DNA of 64,000 nt from Microglena sp. YARC (lineage: Eukaryota; Chlorophyta; Chlorophyceae; Chlamydomonadales; Chlamydomonadaceae). Of this stretch, positions 1 through 9,953 are shown piece after piece. Numbering within the stretch: position 1 is the first letter of the stretch; the number at the start of each line of letters is the position of its first letter. The DNA lies in NCBI GenBank assembly GCA_022414725.1, contig CM039464.1, forward strand, positions 58,899,136 to 58,963,135. The letters run 5' to 3'. The translations under genes and the position numbers were made by a program. Under the pieces are notes generated by a model, which searched no databases, was not told the origin of the DNA, and saw only the letters and a list, made by a program, of their open reading frames with translations.

Positions 1-182
1 TCCTGTCAGCTGCGTCACCGGTCTAGCCTGTACCCTGTTAGGTTCCTGGCTGCCGCCTCCTTTCACCACTGGTGCCCCTTGAAGGGTCTCCAGTGCTTGT
101 AATGCTACTCTCGTCTCCGCATTTATAGATTGGCGTTCTGCACACACTTTGTCCACTCTCCGGAGTGTTATCCAAGCTAATA
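1..182 (+). repeat. Copia-1 5' LTR, 3' portion only
   Basis: Bases 1-182 match 6567-6748 without visible difference. A TATA-like TTTATAGA lies about 60 bases before the LTR end, as in the related LTRs here, so the R-U5 part is short. The LTR ends in GCTAATA where relatives end in GCTGATA. Confidence 0.9.
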
Positions 183-198
183 GGTTATAAGGTCCTTC
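183..198 (+). promoter_or_regulatory. Copia-1 primer binding site, possibly for a half initiator-Met tRNA
   Basis: Immediately after the LTR the sequence is GGTTATAAGGTCC. The related elements have GGTTATACGGCCC (17627) and GGTTACTGGGCTCC (- strand, 38645). These resemble the complement of the plant initiator-Met tRNA anticodon arm (GGTTATGGGCCC) rather than the usual TGGTATCAGAGC of the tRNA 3' end. Drosophila copia is primed by a half tRNA of this kind. The match is imperfect, so the assignment is inference. Confidence 0.45.
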
Positions 199-219
199 AT
201 TTACTACCACTGCTTTACG

Positions 220-2394
220 ATGCAACTTTCGCGAGGGCCTCCCGCTAATTTTGAGCAACTCCATGACAAGAATGGAGAATCCTGGACGCGCGGGATGCGC
301 AGTGTCATTATAAGCAATGGCTGCGACCGTGTCCATCCAACGGAGGACCCGGGCCCTCTTGATGATTGGCTAGACGTTTGTGCACCAGCTGCCTCTGCTA
401 GCGGTCATGAGAGTCCTTCCGCCATCGTGGAATTAACCCCCCCCAATCAATCCTCCACCTTTGCGGCTCCTTCTGCTACTGTCCGACGCCTTTCTCCTGA
501 GGTTGAGGACGTTCTGATGCGTCTCTGCTGTGCTTCCACTCAGATTATCCAGTATGCAAGGGCGCCTCCACCTCCTGATGCCCGTTTTGACTACGACTAT
601 GAAGACCTTGCTAGTCATCGCCGTGAAGATGGTTATGCTGATGATGATAAGGATGATGATGATGAGGATCTGCAGAGTGCTATGAGTGGTGACTTCGGTG
701 GAGGTACTCCTTCCACTGCTACTCGTGTGTTCAATTCTACCGCCTCTCCAGTGTATGAGCCTCTGTCGGCACCTGCTCTTGCGCCTTCCCCGGAGTTTAA
801 GCCTGAGCCCGCTTCTGCGCCTCTGCTTGCGCCCCTTCCACCTGTCCACCCGGAGGTGGCCAGGCCGTCTTTGATGCAGAGGTCTGCGTCTTTCACCTTG
901 CCTCCGGACCGAGGTCTGTCTGGCTACAATACTCGTGCTCGAGAGGCTGCTGCTACTGCTAGCCGCGCATCCTTTGCTGGCCCTTCGCAGGAGCCCCCTC
1001 CACCCCCGCCTCCGCCGGTGGAGCTGCCACCTGCTCCTGGCCCTCCGCCTTATGTGCCTCCTTCGCTGTCATGCGAGTCCTGGGAGCATCTGCTCGATGG
1101 CGGACATCCTCTGCGTCTATCCCTGCAGGACTGCCGTCTTATCCGCCAAGCTCAACATGCTGGGGACTCCTTGGACCGCATTCTGTACGGTAGGATGGAT
1201 ATGAAAGCCACTCAGGCTATGGTTGATAGCAAGGGTCGCCCTAGGCCTAGGCGTGTGATGGCTTACTCTGAGCTGGGTCTAGCGTGTCGGGCTTTTCTGG
1301 GACCGGTTATGCCGGGGATTAACTACCCTCCTGCTAATGGTGTGACCTTTGGAGGGATTGGGCGTAGGAACAATGACCTGCGAGGTTACCAGTTTGTGAA
1401 GGTGCCCCTCCCTTTACGTCCTGTTCGTCCTGATTTCGAGCTCATTGTGGGTGTTGCGCGTTCCCTAGATCTCATCAGGAACTTAGATGACCAGCGCGCC
1501 TATGACGCTGGTCTTGCTGCTGAGTACTTTCTGGCGATTCGTGAGTCTTTAGCTCCTCGGTCTGCTCCTCCTGCTGCTGGAACTTCGGCCTCTCATGGTG
1601 AGTCTGGTGTCGATCCTGCACTGTTGGGTTTCAGTGCGCTTACCCTGCCCCGCCAAGAGTTCATGATCTTATCCATGATGCTTGCCAACATGACGGATGC
1701 CCTAGTCAAGGTATATAAGGACTTTGCTTCACCTCGGGATATCTTTTTGCATATCCGGAGGCAGCAGTCTGATGCCCTTGCCTCTCGTGTCCCTCTCTTG
1801 CTGAAAGAGTATCATGCTTCGGTCATGGGCACTCATGAGCAGGTTGACGCTTTCTTTCGTCGGGTTCGCGGTATGTGCACTGACCTGCGTAGTGCTGGGT
1901 TTCCGCAGACTCAGCGTCACGCCATGGGCATCATAGTTCAAGGTGCGAGTCTGCCCCGTTTCGAAACGCTGCGGATTAAGTATGGTATCATGCTATACAA
2001 CCAGCAACCTGTTGAGTACTGGTCCTGTCTAGAGGAATATAGGCAGCTAGACATTCTGAACATAGCGCTCCCTCAGTCGGATTCCAGGCACCCTGGTTGG
2101 TCCCGGAACACTCCCCAGTTTCCTGCTAATGCTGCATCTCAGCGGCGGCAGAAAACTGGTGGGGGTTCTGGGTCTAACAAGAGGCGCCTGGAATGCACCT
2201 GGGGACCATGCCCCCACAAGGATGGTCACTCGGAGGAACGTTGCTGGACGAAGTACCCGCTCCTGCGAAGGGTCCGTGATGGTGCAACGCTTCCTGGACC
2301 GTTGCCTGTTAACCTGGCCCTTCCAGGTCACCTTACTCCAAAGCAAATGTCCTCCTTGCAGGCTCAAATTGATGGGTTTGCTATGCAGAAGTAG
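220..2394 (+). CDS. gag: Copia-1 Gag (capsid-nucleocapsid) polyprotein
   Basis: This 724-residue ORF encodes the structural protein that would form cytoplasmic virus-like particles around element RNA. It has an N-terminal conserved block, an acidic stretch near residues 135-150 (DDDKDDDDED), and a long Ala/Pro/Ser-rich linker with a polyproline run near 260-270. A helical region at about 470-640 resembles retrotransposon Gag (UBN2-like) domains. A zinc-knuckle-like C-x4-C-x5-H-x4-C lies near 658-673, longer than the canonical C-x2-C-x4-H-x4-C. Copia-2 has the same layout, which supports the ATG at 220, about 40 bases after the LTR. The ORF ends in TAG with pol continuing in the same frame. 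No break is seen within gag. Confidence 0.88.
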   Translation: MQLSRGPPANFEQLHDKNGESWTRGMRSVIISNGCDRVHPTEDPGPLDDWLDVCAPAASASGHESPSAIVELTPPNQSSTFAAPSATVRRLSPEVEDVLMRLCCASTQIIQYARAPPPPDARFDYDYEDLASHRREDGYADDDKDDDDEDLQSAMSGDFGGGTPSTATRVFNSTASPVYEPLSAPALAPSPEFKPEPASAPLLAPLPPVHPEVARPSLMQRSASFTLPPDRGLSGYNTRAREAAATASRASFAGPSQEPPPPPPPPVELPPAPGPPPYVPPSLSCESWEHLLDGGHPLRLSLQDCRLIRQAQHAGDSLDRILYGRMDMKATQAMVDSKGRPRPRRVMAYSELGLACRAFLGPVMPGINYPPANGVTFGGIGRRNNDLRGYQFVKVPLPLRPVRPDFELIVGVARSLDLIRNLDDQRAYDAGLAAEYFLAIRESLAPRSAPPAAGTSASHGESGVDPALLGFSALTLPRQEFMILSMMLANMTDALVKVYKDFASPRDIFLHIRRQQSDALASRVPLLLKEYHASVMGTHEQVDAFFRRVRGMCTDLRSAGFPQTQRHAMGIIVQGASLPRFETLRIKYGIMLYNQQPVEYWSCLEEYRQLDILNIALPQSDSRHPGWSRNTPQFPANAASQRRQKTGGGSGSNKRRLECTWGPCPHKDGHSEERCWTKYPLLRRVRDGATLPGPLPVNLALPGHLTPKQMSSLQAQIDGFAMQK

Positions 2395-2401
2395 GAGGTA
2401 A
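2389..2401 (+). promoter_or_regulatory. Gag-pol UAG, candidate readthrough site
   Basis: The gag stop reads AAG TAG GAG GTA AGC. Pol continues in the same frame with no further stop and reaches the protease DSGA motif about 26 codons later. Copia-2 keeps AAA TAG GAG GTA CGC at the same place. A purine-rich 3' context starting with G is typical of readthrough UAG codons such as that of murine leukaemia virus. A 50-base GT...AG stretch (2398-2447) is also present in both copies. However, splicing it would not remove the stop and would shift frame. Confidence 0.55.
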
Positions 2402-4059
2402 GCTCTTTCCTATTCTCCTGCACCTCAAAGTTCTCTCTTGTGTGTAGCCCGAGCCTGTCTGAGGGTGTCTGGCATGTGGATTCTGGAGCTGGAATGTCCA
2501 TCACAGGTGATAGGTCTTTGTTTACTGTGTTTAATGTTCCTCCGAATCTGCCATCAGTTCGATTTGGTGATGGAGTGGTTCAACGGGCAGAGGGTATGGG
2601 ATCCATTGAGTTATGTAGTGATTGGTTACCAACACCAATCATTCTAACTGATGTTCTCTACATTCCTCACTGTCCGGTGAACCTCCTGTCAGTAAATGCT
2701 GTGGCTCATTCTCTCCACTGCAAGGTTTCTTTTGATAGTCTTAGTTGCACTGCCACTCAGGACTCTTCTGTTCTCTGGTCCTTCCCTGCCTCCAGTGATG
2801 GTGTTTACAAGTTTGCATGTAGGCCTTGTTACACCACCAGTGGCTGTTTGTTTGGTGCTGACGATTACCCAGCTTTTGCACTTGATGTTGATGAGGACGG
2901 TGGAGTTGTTATCCCTACCACTCCTGAATGGCTGTGGCATAGGCGGTTGGGTCACCCCGGCTATGATGCCATGCACAGACTTGTCAAGAAGGGTATGGTT
3001 AGGAACTTACCCCTCTCACTCAAACAGGTCCAGAAACTGGCTAAGATCCCTTGTGATGCTTGTCAAAAGGCTAAGGGCAAACGTCTCCCTTTTCCTAAAG
3101 AAAGCAAAACTAGGATCGATGCACCTCTCCAACGCCTTCACTTGGACATTATGGGGCCGGTTCATATTAGGGGTCTGCGTGGGGAGTTTTATATTCTGTG
3201 CCTCACAGACCAACACTCTGGCTATGCTGAGGTATTGTGCTTGAGGACCAGGGATGAAGCTCCCTTAGCAGTCCAAACTATCATCCTCAGATGGATGAAT
3301 CAGCTGCACGGGTTTGCCTTTAAGTGCCTGAGATCTGACAGGGCTAAGGAGTTTATAGTAAAGTGGTTTGAGGATTGGCTGATATCGGTTGGGGCAGTGC
3401 ATGAGTTATCTTTGGCATACACTGCACAGCAGAATGCAACTGTGGAGAGGTACAATGGGGTCTTACAGTCTATAGCTAGGAGCATCCACCTGGAGTCTAA
3501 ACTAACTAAGTCTTTCTGGCCCTATGCCTTCCTAGCTGCTTGTTACCTTCGTAATCGCTTGCCCAATCAGGGAGATAAGACTCCTCATGAGCTTTTCTTT
3601 GGGGTTATGCTGATGTGTCGTTGTTGCGCGTGTTTTGGTTGCCCTTGCTACGTTACGTTAGTCAATGGGAAGAAGCGCAACAAGCTGGACGAAAGGGCGT
3701 TATCTGGTAGACTGGTTGGGTATTCTCTGGTGAGTAAGGGTTATTTTGTTTGGGTTCCTAAGTTGCGCCAGGTAGTAGAGAGTCGTGATGTACTCTTCTA
3801 TGAGCAGTTTGATCATAACTGTATTCCTGGGCTATCTCCCTATGACGGGTCTCCGTATGTCTCTCGCATCCCTGCCGCTATCAACGGACACATGCCTGCG
3901 CCTGCGGTTAATTCCTTAGACCCTTTGCTAACCCCAATTGTCGACCGCTGCCCTGCTCATGGGATGACCTTGCGTCCCAGGTCAGGGGCTGATGGTGCTG
4001 CATTGCGTGTGAAGGCACTGGCGGGCGAGATTCTGAAGTTCTTTCAGATAAAATCTTAG
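2395..4059 (+). pseudogene. pol: Copia-1 Pol N-terminal part: protease, GAG-pre-integrase and integrase
   Basis: The frame follows the gag UAG. The aspartic protease is marked by WHVDSGAGMS near the start. The zinc-binding HHCC region follows (WHRRLGHPGYDAMH, then PCDACQKAK). The integrase core has the catalytic triad in HLDIMGP, RSDRAKEF and NATVERYNG, consistent with D,D-35-E. This part would process the polyprotein and insert cDNA into the chromosome. Near 3605-3645 the frame is disturbed and then restored: VMLMCRCCACFG replaces the VLPDVSLLRVFG of Copia-2. Near 4045 a net shift ends the ORF in TAG at 4057-4059, whereas Copia-2 continues into RT. As it stands, the protein is cut before RT. 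Confidence 0.87.
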
Positions 4060-5370
4060 CCGAATCTCAGGGGGTCGCCAGGCCCTCCTCTGCGCCACAT
4101 TTCGTCGGTGAAGCTTTAGGATTACGACAGCCTTCGATCATAGTGGTACCTGGATCAGGTCCATTGCCTAATAGTTGCCAACCTCCGACCGCCTCGGATG
4201 GCTCGCAGGTGTTGATAACCCCTTCGCCTCCTGCCATCCCTGGTGGATCCTTCGGGTCAAGCCCATGCGACGATGTAGCCGTTGCCGATAGTGCAAGTGA
4301 TGATCTGGAACACTGGTCGGGGTTCCGATACTGCGTATGGCTGGGGTGTTCCAGTCGACCCAGGCTTCGTTGATATAGAGGCAAATAAGGCCGGCCCTGT
4401 TCAACCAGGCAGTAGTTCTGCACTGGGGGCTATACTACCGGTTACTGCTGATACTGCTGATATCCCCGCTGCTCATGTACAAGTAAACTGCTTGTACGTG
4501 GGAGCATACATTTCCACTTCCACTGAACTAACCTTCAAAGCTGCCATGCTTCCCTCCAACCCTGACAGGGATCAATGGCTACTTGCTATGAAGGATGAGA
4601 TGGCGTCCCTACATGCCCATGGCACTTGGGCACTCACTCCACAGCCTCCTGAACAGAGGATCCTGTCTGGCAGGTGGTTATTTGTGAAGAAGGTTGGGGT
4701 TGATGGATCTATCCGCTTCAAGGCACGTTTTGTGGTCCGTGGTTTTCTGCAGCGTCCTGGGGTGGATTTTCATGATGTATATGCCCCCGTTTCTTCTAAA
4801 GCAGGTCTGCGGGTGCTCCTGGCTGCCATCACTCATAGGAAGATGATTGGTCGGCAGCTGGACATCAAGACTGCATTTCTGAATGCTAAGCTAGAACCTG
4901 GTCTGGACCTGTACTGCCACCAGCCTGAGGGCTTTAAGGTACTTGGTCCTGACGGTGTTCCCCTTGTGTGCAAACTGATCAAGTCCCTTTATGGTTTGAA
5001 ACAGGCGCCCAGGGCTTGGAGTATGGATGTCAAGCGGGTTTTGGTTGCACATGGTTTTACTATGTGCAAGGCAGAACCTGCTCTGTATTTTAGAAGGGAT
5101 TCTATTGGTGGGTGGAGCTATGTCCTGACCTATGTTGATGATTTTATCTGTGCTTTTAGTGAGCTGGATAGGTATGTTTTGCTGATCAAGGCTATGGAGA
5201 AAGCTGGCTGGGAGGTCAAAGAGATGGGTGTACCGGTTCAGTTCCTCTCCTTGGACATGGCTTGTACACTTGACTCTGCCGGCAGGTGTGTTCAGATCAA
5301 CCTCTCCCAGCACTCCTACATTGTTGATCTGGTGGAGCAGTTTGGTCTTACTGCTGCTGCAAGCCCAAGT
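4060..5370 (+). pseudogene. pol: Copia-1 Pol: IN-RT linker and reverse transcriptase
   Basis: The linker is read first in the frame of 4143-4373, then the frame changes near 4310 into the RT frame, open from 4282. RT motifs include QLDIKTAFLNAKLE, KSLYGLKQAPRAW and the catalytic YVDDFI. This is the RVT_2 type, which copies element RNA into cDNA inside particles. Near 5365 another shift makes the ORF run on into a meaningless Pro/Leu-rich tail ending at 5646. In Copia-2 the same region is one uninterrupted frame, so the two shifts are lesions or sequence errors. Confidence 0.88.
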
Positions 5371-6100
5371 TTGGTGCCCCCATGGCCAAGTCCACCGTCA
5401 CTGACCCTCCTGGGGACCCCCTGCCCTCTAATAGCCAGTACCTCTCTCTTGTCGGTGCTTTGCTATACCTGGCTACTTGCACCAGGCCTGATATTTCCTT
5501 TGCTGTTAGCTACCTGTCCAGGTTTTCTGCTCACCCTACCGTCCCCCTCTGGGGGCTGCCAAGCGTTTGCTCTTGTATTTGAGGTCACATTCCCACCTGG
5601 GGGCTCACTTACACCACAGCCCTGTGTTCTCTTTGACTGTCTTTAGTGACTCATCCTTTGCTGATGATGGATCTGACAGGAGGTCTCAGACTGGCTTTGC
5701 TGTGCTAGCTGGGGGGTGCATAGTGAACTGGATGAGCAAGAGGCAGCCTACTGTTGCTATTAGCTCTAGTGAGGCTGAGTATCAGGCCCTGTCTCAAGCT
5801 GCCAGGGAGGTGCAATGGTTGAAGAAGTTGAGGGTGGATCTGGGTCTGCCTTGTGATTTGGTTACCATTCAGGGTGACAACTTAGGGTCTCTGAGTTGGG
5901 CCAATGACTGGCAGCTCCTCCCTCGCAGCAAGCACATTGATGTTATTCATCACTATATCAAGGAGCTGGTGGAGGATGGTTCACTGGATGTTGCCTATGT
6001 TAACACCAAGGACAACTGTGCTGACCCCTTCACCAAGCCCCTTGATCCTGCTGTGTTCTGGCGGTTTGTCCGTATGCTTGGAATGACCGCTTCTTCTTAG
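5371..6100 (+). pseudogene. pol: Copia-1 Pol C-terminus: RNase H
   Basis: The sequence is split over two frames: 5382-5582 carries the end of RT (QYLSLVGALLYLATCTRPDI) and 5567-6100 carries RNase H. Motifs are FSDSSFADD, SSSEAEYQALS, QGDNLGSLSWAND and SKHIDVIHHYI, ending MLGMTASS before TAG at 6098-6100. RNase H removes template RNA during cDNA synthesis. The break lies near 5555, where Copia-2 also differs by several small indels (about 33245-33265). The C-terminus is intact. Confidence 0.88.
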
Positions 6101-6412
6101 GGTCATTTTTTTTTGTTACATCGGTTTCTTTGGTTATCATTGTTTGGCATTAGGTTCCTATTCCCGGATCGGGTTTTCTATACCGTTGTTACCCATCTTT
6201 GATATTCGGTTTTCATCTTTTTCTCACTTGGCAAATTTTGTTTTTTTGCCTTGTTTCATTCCTTCCTTTACACCCTTTGGGTTCCATTTGAAGTTCTCTC
6301 GATTTTCGGAGTTCTTTGATTTTTTTTTTTTTTAATCTGTTACATATAGTTCTATGTCCCCAGTGCCATAGGTGGAGAAGTAGTTTGTATGTCACCTGTG
6401 TCATAGGTGGAG
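6101..6412 (+). other. Copia-1 3' untranslated region and polypurine tract
   Basis: The region is T-rich, including a run of about 13 T at 6321-6333. It ends with two near-copies of a segment containing CATAGGTGGAG (near 6368 and 6402). The second directly precedes the LTR and is the likely plus-strand primer (AGGTGGAG). The same doubled motif precedes the LTRs at 21287 and, on -, at 32379. Confidence 0.7.
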
Positions 6413-6748
6413 TGTCAGCATGAATTGCGGTGCTCTCACGCGTTGTATGCCTTGGTGACTACTTCTGTACTTCCTTAGAACTATCGGCTCTCCCAGTCCT
6501 ATGCCAGCTTCCCGTAGTGACAGCTTCCCTTAGACTGTTTCATCCTTGAGTGACTCAGTGACAGTTTCCTGTCAGCTGCGTCACCGGTCTAGCCTGTACC
6601 CTGTTAGGTTCCTGGCTGCCGCCTCCTTTCACCACTGGTGCCCCTTGAAGGGTCTCCAGTGCTTGTAATGCTACTCTCGTCTCCGCATTTATAGATTGGC
6701 GTTCTGCACACACTTTGTCCACTCTCCGGAGTGTTATCCAAGCTAATA
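6413..6748 (+). repeat. Copia-1 3' LTR, 336 bp
   Basis: It begins TGTCAGCATG and ends AAGCTAATA. Relatives begin TATCAGC and end GCTGATA, so this copy has drifted at both termini. The TATA-like TTTATAGA is at about 6689. Confidence 0.88.
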
Positions 6749-7050
6749 CCTGTCGGGTTCGGCCCTCACTGTGCTGCAAATTGGCCTGTCCTGCATGGGC
6801 ATTCTCCCCTAGCCTGCCCTGACCTAGCATGGCCTACGTCCTCGATTCTCCACGACGCATCCTGGCCTTCAGGTCATAGCTTATAAAGCTATATTCGTGA
6901 GCGTTGCCCCCGCGGCTCGTTCCATCGCGCAACATCGGCTCCAGTTGAAACCTGAGCCATACCTGCTATAATTAACGTACCTCAGGAGATTGTCTTGCAG
7001 TCCTCAGTGCTTGCAGTCTTTTTCAGTGGTGCTTCGCACCCTTATCTTGC
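6749..7050. repeat. Dispersed repeat, homologous to the leader at 27935-28162
   Basis: The segment from CCTGTCGGGTTCGG to about 7000 aligns with 27935-28162 with scattered substitutions. Shared blocks include GGCCTACGTCCTC and CATCGGCTCCAGTTGA. The other copy lies downstream of a chromovirus LTR and primer site, so this is probably Gypsy leader DNA into which Copia-1 inserted. No reading frame is evident. Confidence 0.6.
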
Positions 7051-7057
7051 TCATCCT

Positions 7058-7346
7058 CACTCGGGGAAGTCGACAGATCGCTAAATGAGCGCAGCGGAAT
7101 GCACGCGGAACGCACGCGGGGTCCGCGATTAGTCATAGTCCTTTAATGACCTGGCACTTTTGACTCTAGTGGTAAGCCCTATACCCGCATCGCGTGTAGC
7201 TCAGAGACATTTCGCCTACATTTAGCCAAGGCGGATTGTTGTCGAAATGTCTCAGACTTTTGAGATATTTCGATGGCATATCGCCACGCACGGCGGTTTG
7301 TGCTCGGTCATGAAGCGAAATGTTCGGTCTTCTGAGACTTTTCGCC
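7058..7346. repeat. Hairpin-rich dispersed repeat, copy 1
   Basis: It is about 95% similar to 60336-60637. It contains an 11-bp stem, GAGACATTTCG at 7204-7214 against its complement at 7243-7253, plus a second small stem (TCTCAGACTTTTGAGA). No target duplication could be fixed. The function is unknown; it could be a MITE or an LTR fragment. Confidence 0.6.
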
Positions 7347-7867
7347 TGTGCTTCGCCTGCAGGGCGGTTTGGGCACAATGGTCGGAGGTCTCATTTTCAG
7401 GAATATTTTCCATTTCTCAATTACATCAGGATTCGAGAAGATAGATTACATACATTCTAAACTATGCATCCATTAACCTATTGATCTACCTTTATATCTA
7501 TGCAAGTAAGCATCCTTACACGCACATGTACATCCGCTACATCCCATATATTTCCTATATATCCATTAACCATAGATAGACAGTGAGCAAAAGACGACGA
7601 GCAGCCAAATTGCTGGCTGGAGCCATGTAGCTAATTAAGTTCATTTACAAGTATATAGGCAGCCTGCAGGCAGCTAGCCATTTGTCTACTCATGAAGACA
7701 CACACCCATATATCCACTAAGTAGAAACGTCCAAGCAAAGCTTTACATCCATATATCTTCGCTGATTCTATTATATATTTATATCTTCAACATTTATAGT
7801 TCCTTCGTGGCAGCAATCTTCATCGCAGCTGTAGCATTTCCATCCATCCTCTTGCCCTGCAAGACAT
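7347..7867. other. AT-rich intergenic stretch, nothing recognised
   Basis: No credible ORF, RNA gene or element end is visible. Confidence 0.5.
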
Positions 7868-9180
7868 GCAGAGCAGGGCAGGCGTTAGAGAGAAAAGAGG
7901 GGCAGGGATAATGGCAAGGGGCAGGACGACAGTGATGAGCAGAGCAGGGCATGCGATAGAGAGCAAAGAGGGGCGGGGGTAATGGCAAGAGGCAAGAGGG
8001 CAGTGATGAGCAGAGCAGGGTAGGTGTTAGGGAGTAAGGATGGGCAGGTATAATGGCAAGGGGCAAGACGACAGTGATGAACAGAGCAGGGTAGGTGTTA
8101 GGGAGTAAGTAGGGACATGGATAATGGCAAGAGGCAAGACGGCAGTGATGAACAAGGCAGGGCATGCGATAGAGAGCAAAGAGAGGCAGGGATAATGGCA
8201 AGGGGCAGGACGACAGTGATGAAGAAGGGAGGGCAGGCGTTAGAGAGCACAGAGGGGCATGGATAATGGCAAGGGGCAAGAAGACAGTGATGAGCAGAGC
8301 AGGGTAGGTGTTAGAGAGCACAGAGGGGCAGGGATGATGGCAAGGGGCAAGACGACAGTGATAAGAAGAGCAGGGTAGTTGTTAGAGAGCACAGAGGGGC
8401 AGGGATAATGGAAAGGGGCAAGACGACAGTGATGAGCAGAGCAGGGTAGGTGTTTGGGAGTAAGGAGGGGCAGGGATACTGGCAAGGGGCAAGACGACGG
8501 TGATGAACAAAGGAGCGCAGGCGTTAGAGAGCGAAGAGGGGCAGGGATAATGGCTAGGGGCAGGACGACAGTGATGAGCAGAGCAGGGCAGGCGTTAGAG
8601 AGCACAGAGGGGCAGGGACAATGGCAAGGGGCAAGACAGGAGTGATGAACAAGGCAGGGCATGCGATTGAGAGCAAAGAGAGGCAGGGATAATGGCAAGG
8701 GGCAAGACGACTGTGATGAGCAGAGCAGGGTAGGTGTTAGGGAGTAAGGAGGGGCAGGGATAATGGCAAGAGGCAAGACGGCAGTGATGAACAAGGCAGG
8801 GCATGCGATAGAGAGAAAAGAGGGGCAGGGATAATGGCAAGGGGCAGGACGAGAGTGATGAACAAAGCAGGGCATGCGATAGAGAGCAAAGAGGGGCAGG
8901 GATTATGGCAAGGGGCAGGACGACAGTGATGAGCAGAGCAGGGCAGGTGTTAGAGAGCAAAGAGGGGCAGGGATAAAGGGAAAGGACAGGACGACAGTAA
9001 TGGGCAGAGTAGGGCTGGCGTTAGAGAGCAATGAAGGGCAGGGAGCACGGATAGGGGCAGGATGGTGATTAGCAGAGCATGGCCTGCGTTACAGAGCAAT
9101 GAAGGGCAGGGAGGACGGCAAGGGGCAGGACAGTGATGTGCAGAGATAGGGCTAGAGATCAATGAAGGGCAGGACATTGA
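7868..9180. repeat. 71-bp minisatellite, about 18 copies
   Basis: The unit runs from GATGAGCAGAGCAGGGC through ATAATGGCAAGGGGC to ACGACAGT. Starts at 7934 and 8005 give a 71-base period. Purine-rich units leave long open frames on - that encode only repeated PLAIIPAP-type peptides and are not genes. Units degrade after about 9000. Related units recur near 13180-13250 and, inverted, at 52385-52535. Confidence 0.9.
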
Positions 9181-9239
9181 CAGAAGCATATTACAGATGC
9201 AGTTACAGAGACGATGACAGAGACAATGACACAAACATA

Positions 9240-9890
9240 GACAGATGCACGTGGGCACAACCTATGCATGAATCAAGACACTATTCCCTATGCCACACTA
9301 CTTTTGCGAAACCGCACCTACAAGCAAGCTTCAGTTATCACTTACGCTGTTGTCTAGCAGCCTCATGTGACAGTGGAACATCAGAACTGGGAGTGAAGAC
9401 AGAGCAATGGTCCCTGCAAATACAGAATGCAGGCATAGTTAAATTATGTAGCACCCTTTACTTCATTTTTGATGCATGATAGGTTAAACCCTCTTCTCCT
9501 GTGTCAACAATGGCCAAGCGCTCAAGCAGACAGACAAGCAAGTCAACATGCGTGCAACAAATAGGCATGCAGGCAGGCAACCAAGCCACTTTTCCATGGG
9601 CTGAACACTGTATGCCTAGCACCTCCAAGCTGCAGTCACCATCCATATAGTCAGCCAATTAGTCACTAGGGAGGAAGACAAAAAGGCACATAAGGAGGCA
9701 TGCAAGCAGGTGGGCACTATTTAGGCATGTGATCAAGTCAGTATTCCCTAGGCCACATTGTTGTAAATCCCTACCTACAAGCAACCTTCAGACCGCTACC
9801 AGACAGAGCATGGGTCCCTGCAAAAAAGAAGGGCGGCCATTGTTACATTTATTGACACCCTTTGTGTCGTTTTTGCGTATTGGAAGGGAG
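9240..9890. repeat. Two diverged tandem copies of a roughly 450-bp segment
   Basis: The block at 9272-9470 (ATTCCCTATGCCACA, CCTACAAGCAAGCTTCAG, TGGTCCCTGCAAA, CACCCTTTACTTCATTTTTG) is matched at 9740-9880 (ATTCCCTAGGCCACA, CCTACAAGCAACCTTCAG, TGGGTCCCTGCAAAA, ACCCTTTGTGTCGTTTTTG). Confidence 0.6.
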
Positions 9891-9953
9891 ATCCCCCTGG
9901 AAGTACAACCTGCCCCAAGCTTAGATACCTGAGCCTCAGGTCCTACCCCAGCC

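Larger units (their letters stand above)
1..6748 (+). mobile_element. Copia-1: Ty1/Copia LTR retrotransposon, 5' LTR cut by window edge
   Basis: The order is partial LTR, primer site, gag, UAG, protease-integrase, reverse transcriptase, RNase H, 3' untranslated region and 3' LTR. That is the Copia order, with integrase before RT. The first 182 bases are identical to the last 182 of the 3' LTR, which suggests a young insertion, yet pol carries several frameshifts. The five bases after the 3' LTR are CCTGT; the matching left flank is outside the window. The flank at 6749 is homologous to 27935-28162, so the element landed in another dispersed repeat. Confidence 0.93.

Noticed and set aside
2398..2447. 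A 50-base intron joining gag to pol
   Set aside because: GT and AG ends and pyrimidine content are present in both Copia copies. But removal would leave the UAG in place and shift frame, so it cannot make Gag-Pol.
7794..9258. Long - strand ORFs of up to 211 codons with PLAIIPAP repeats
   Set aside because: They are translations of the 71-bp minisatellite. The period is not a multiple of three, so frames alternate.
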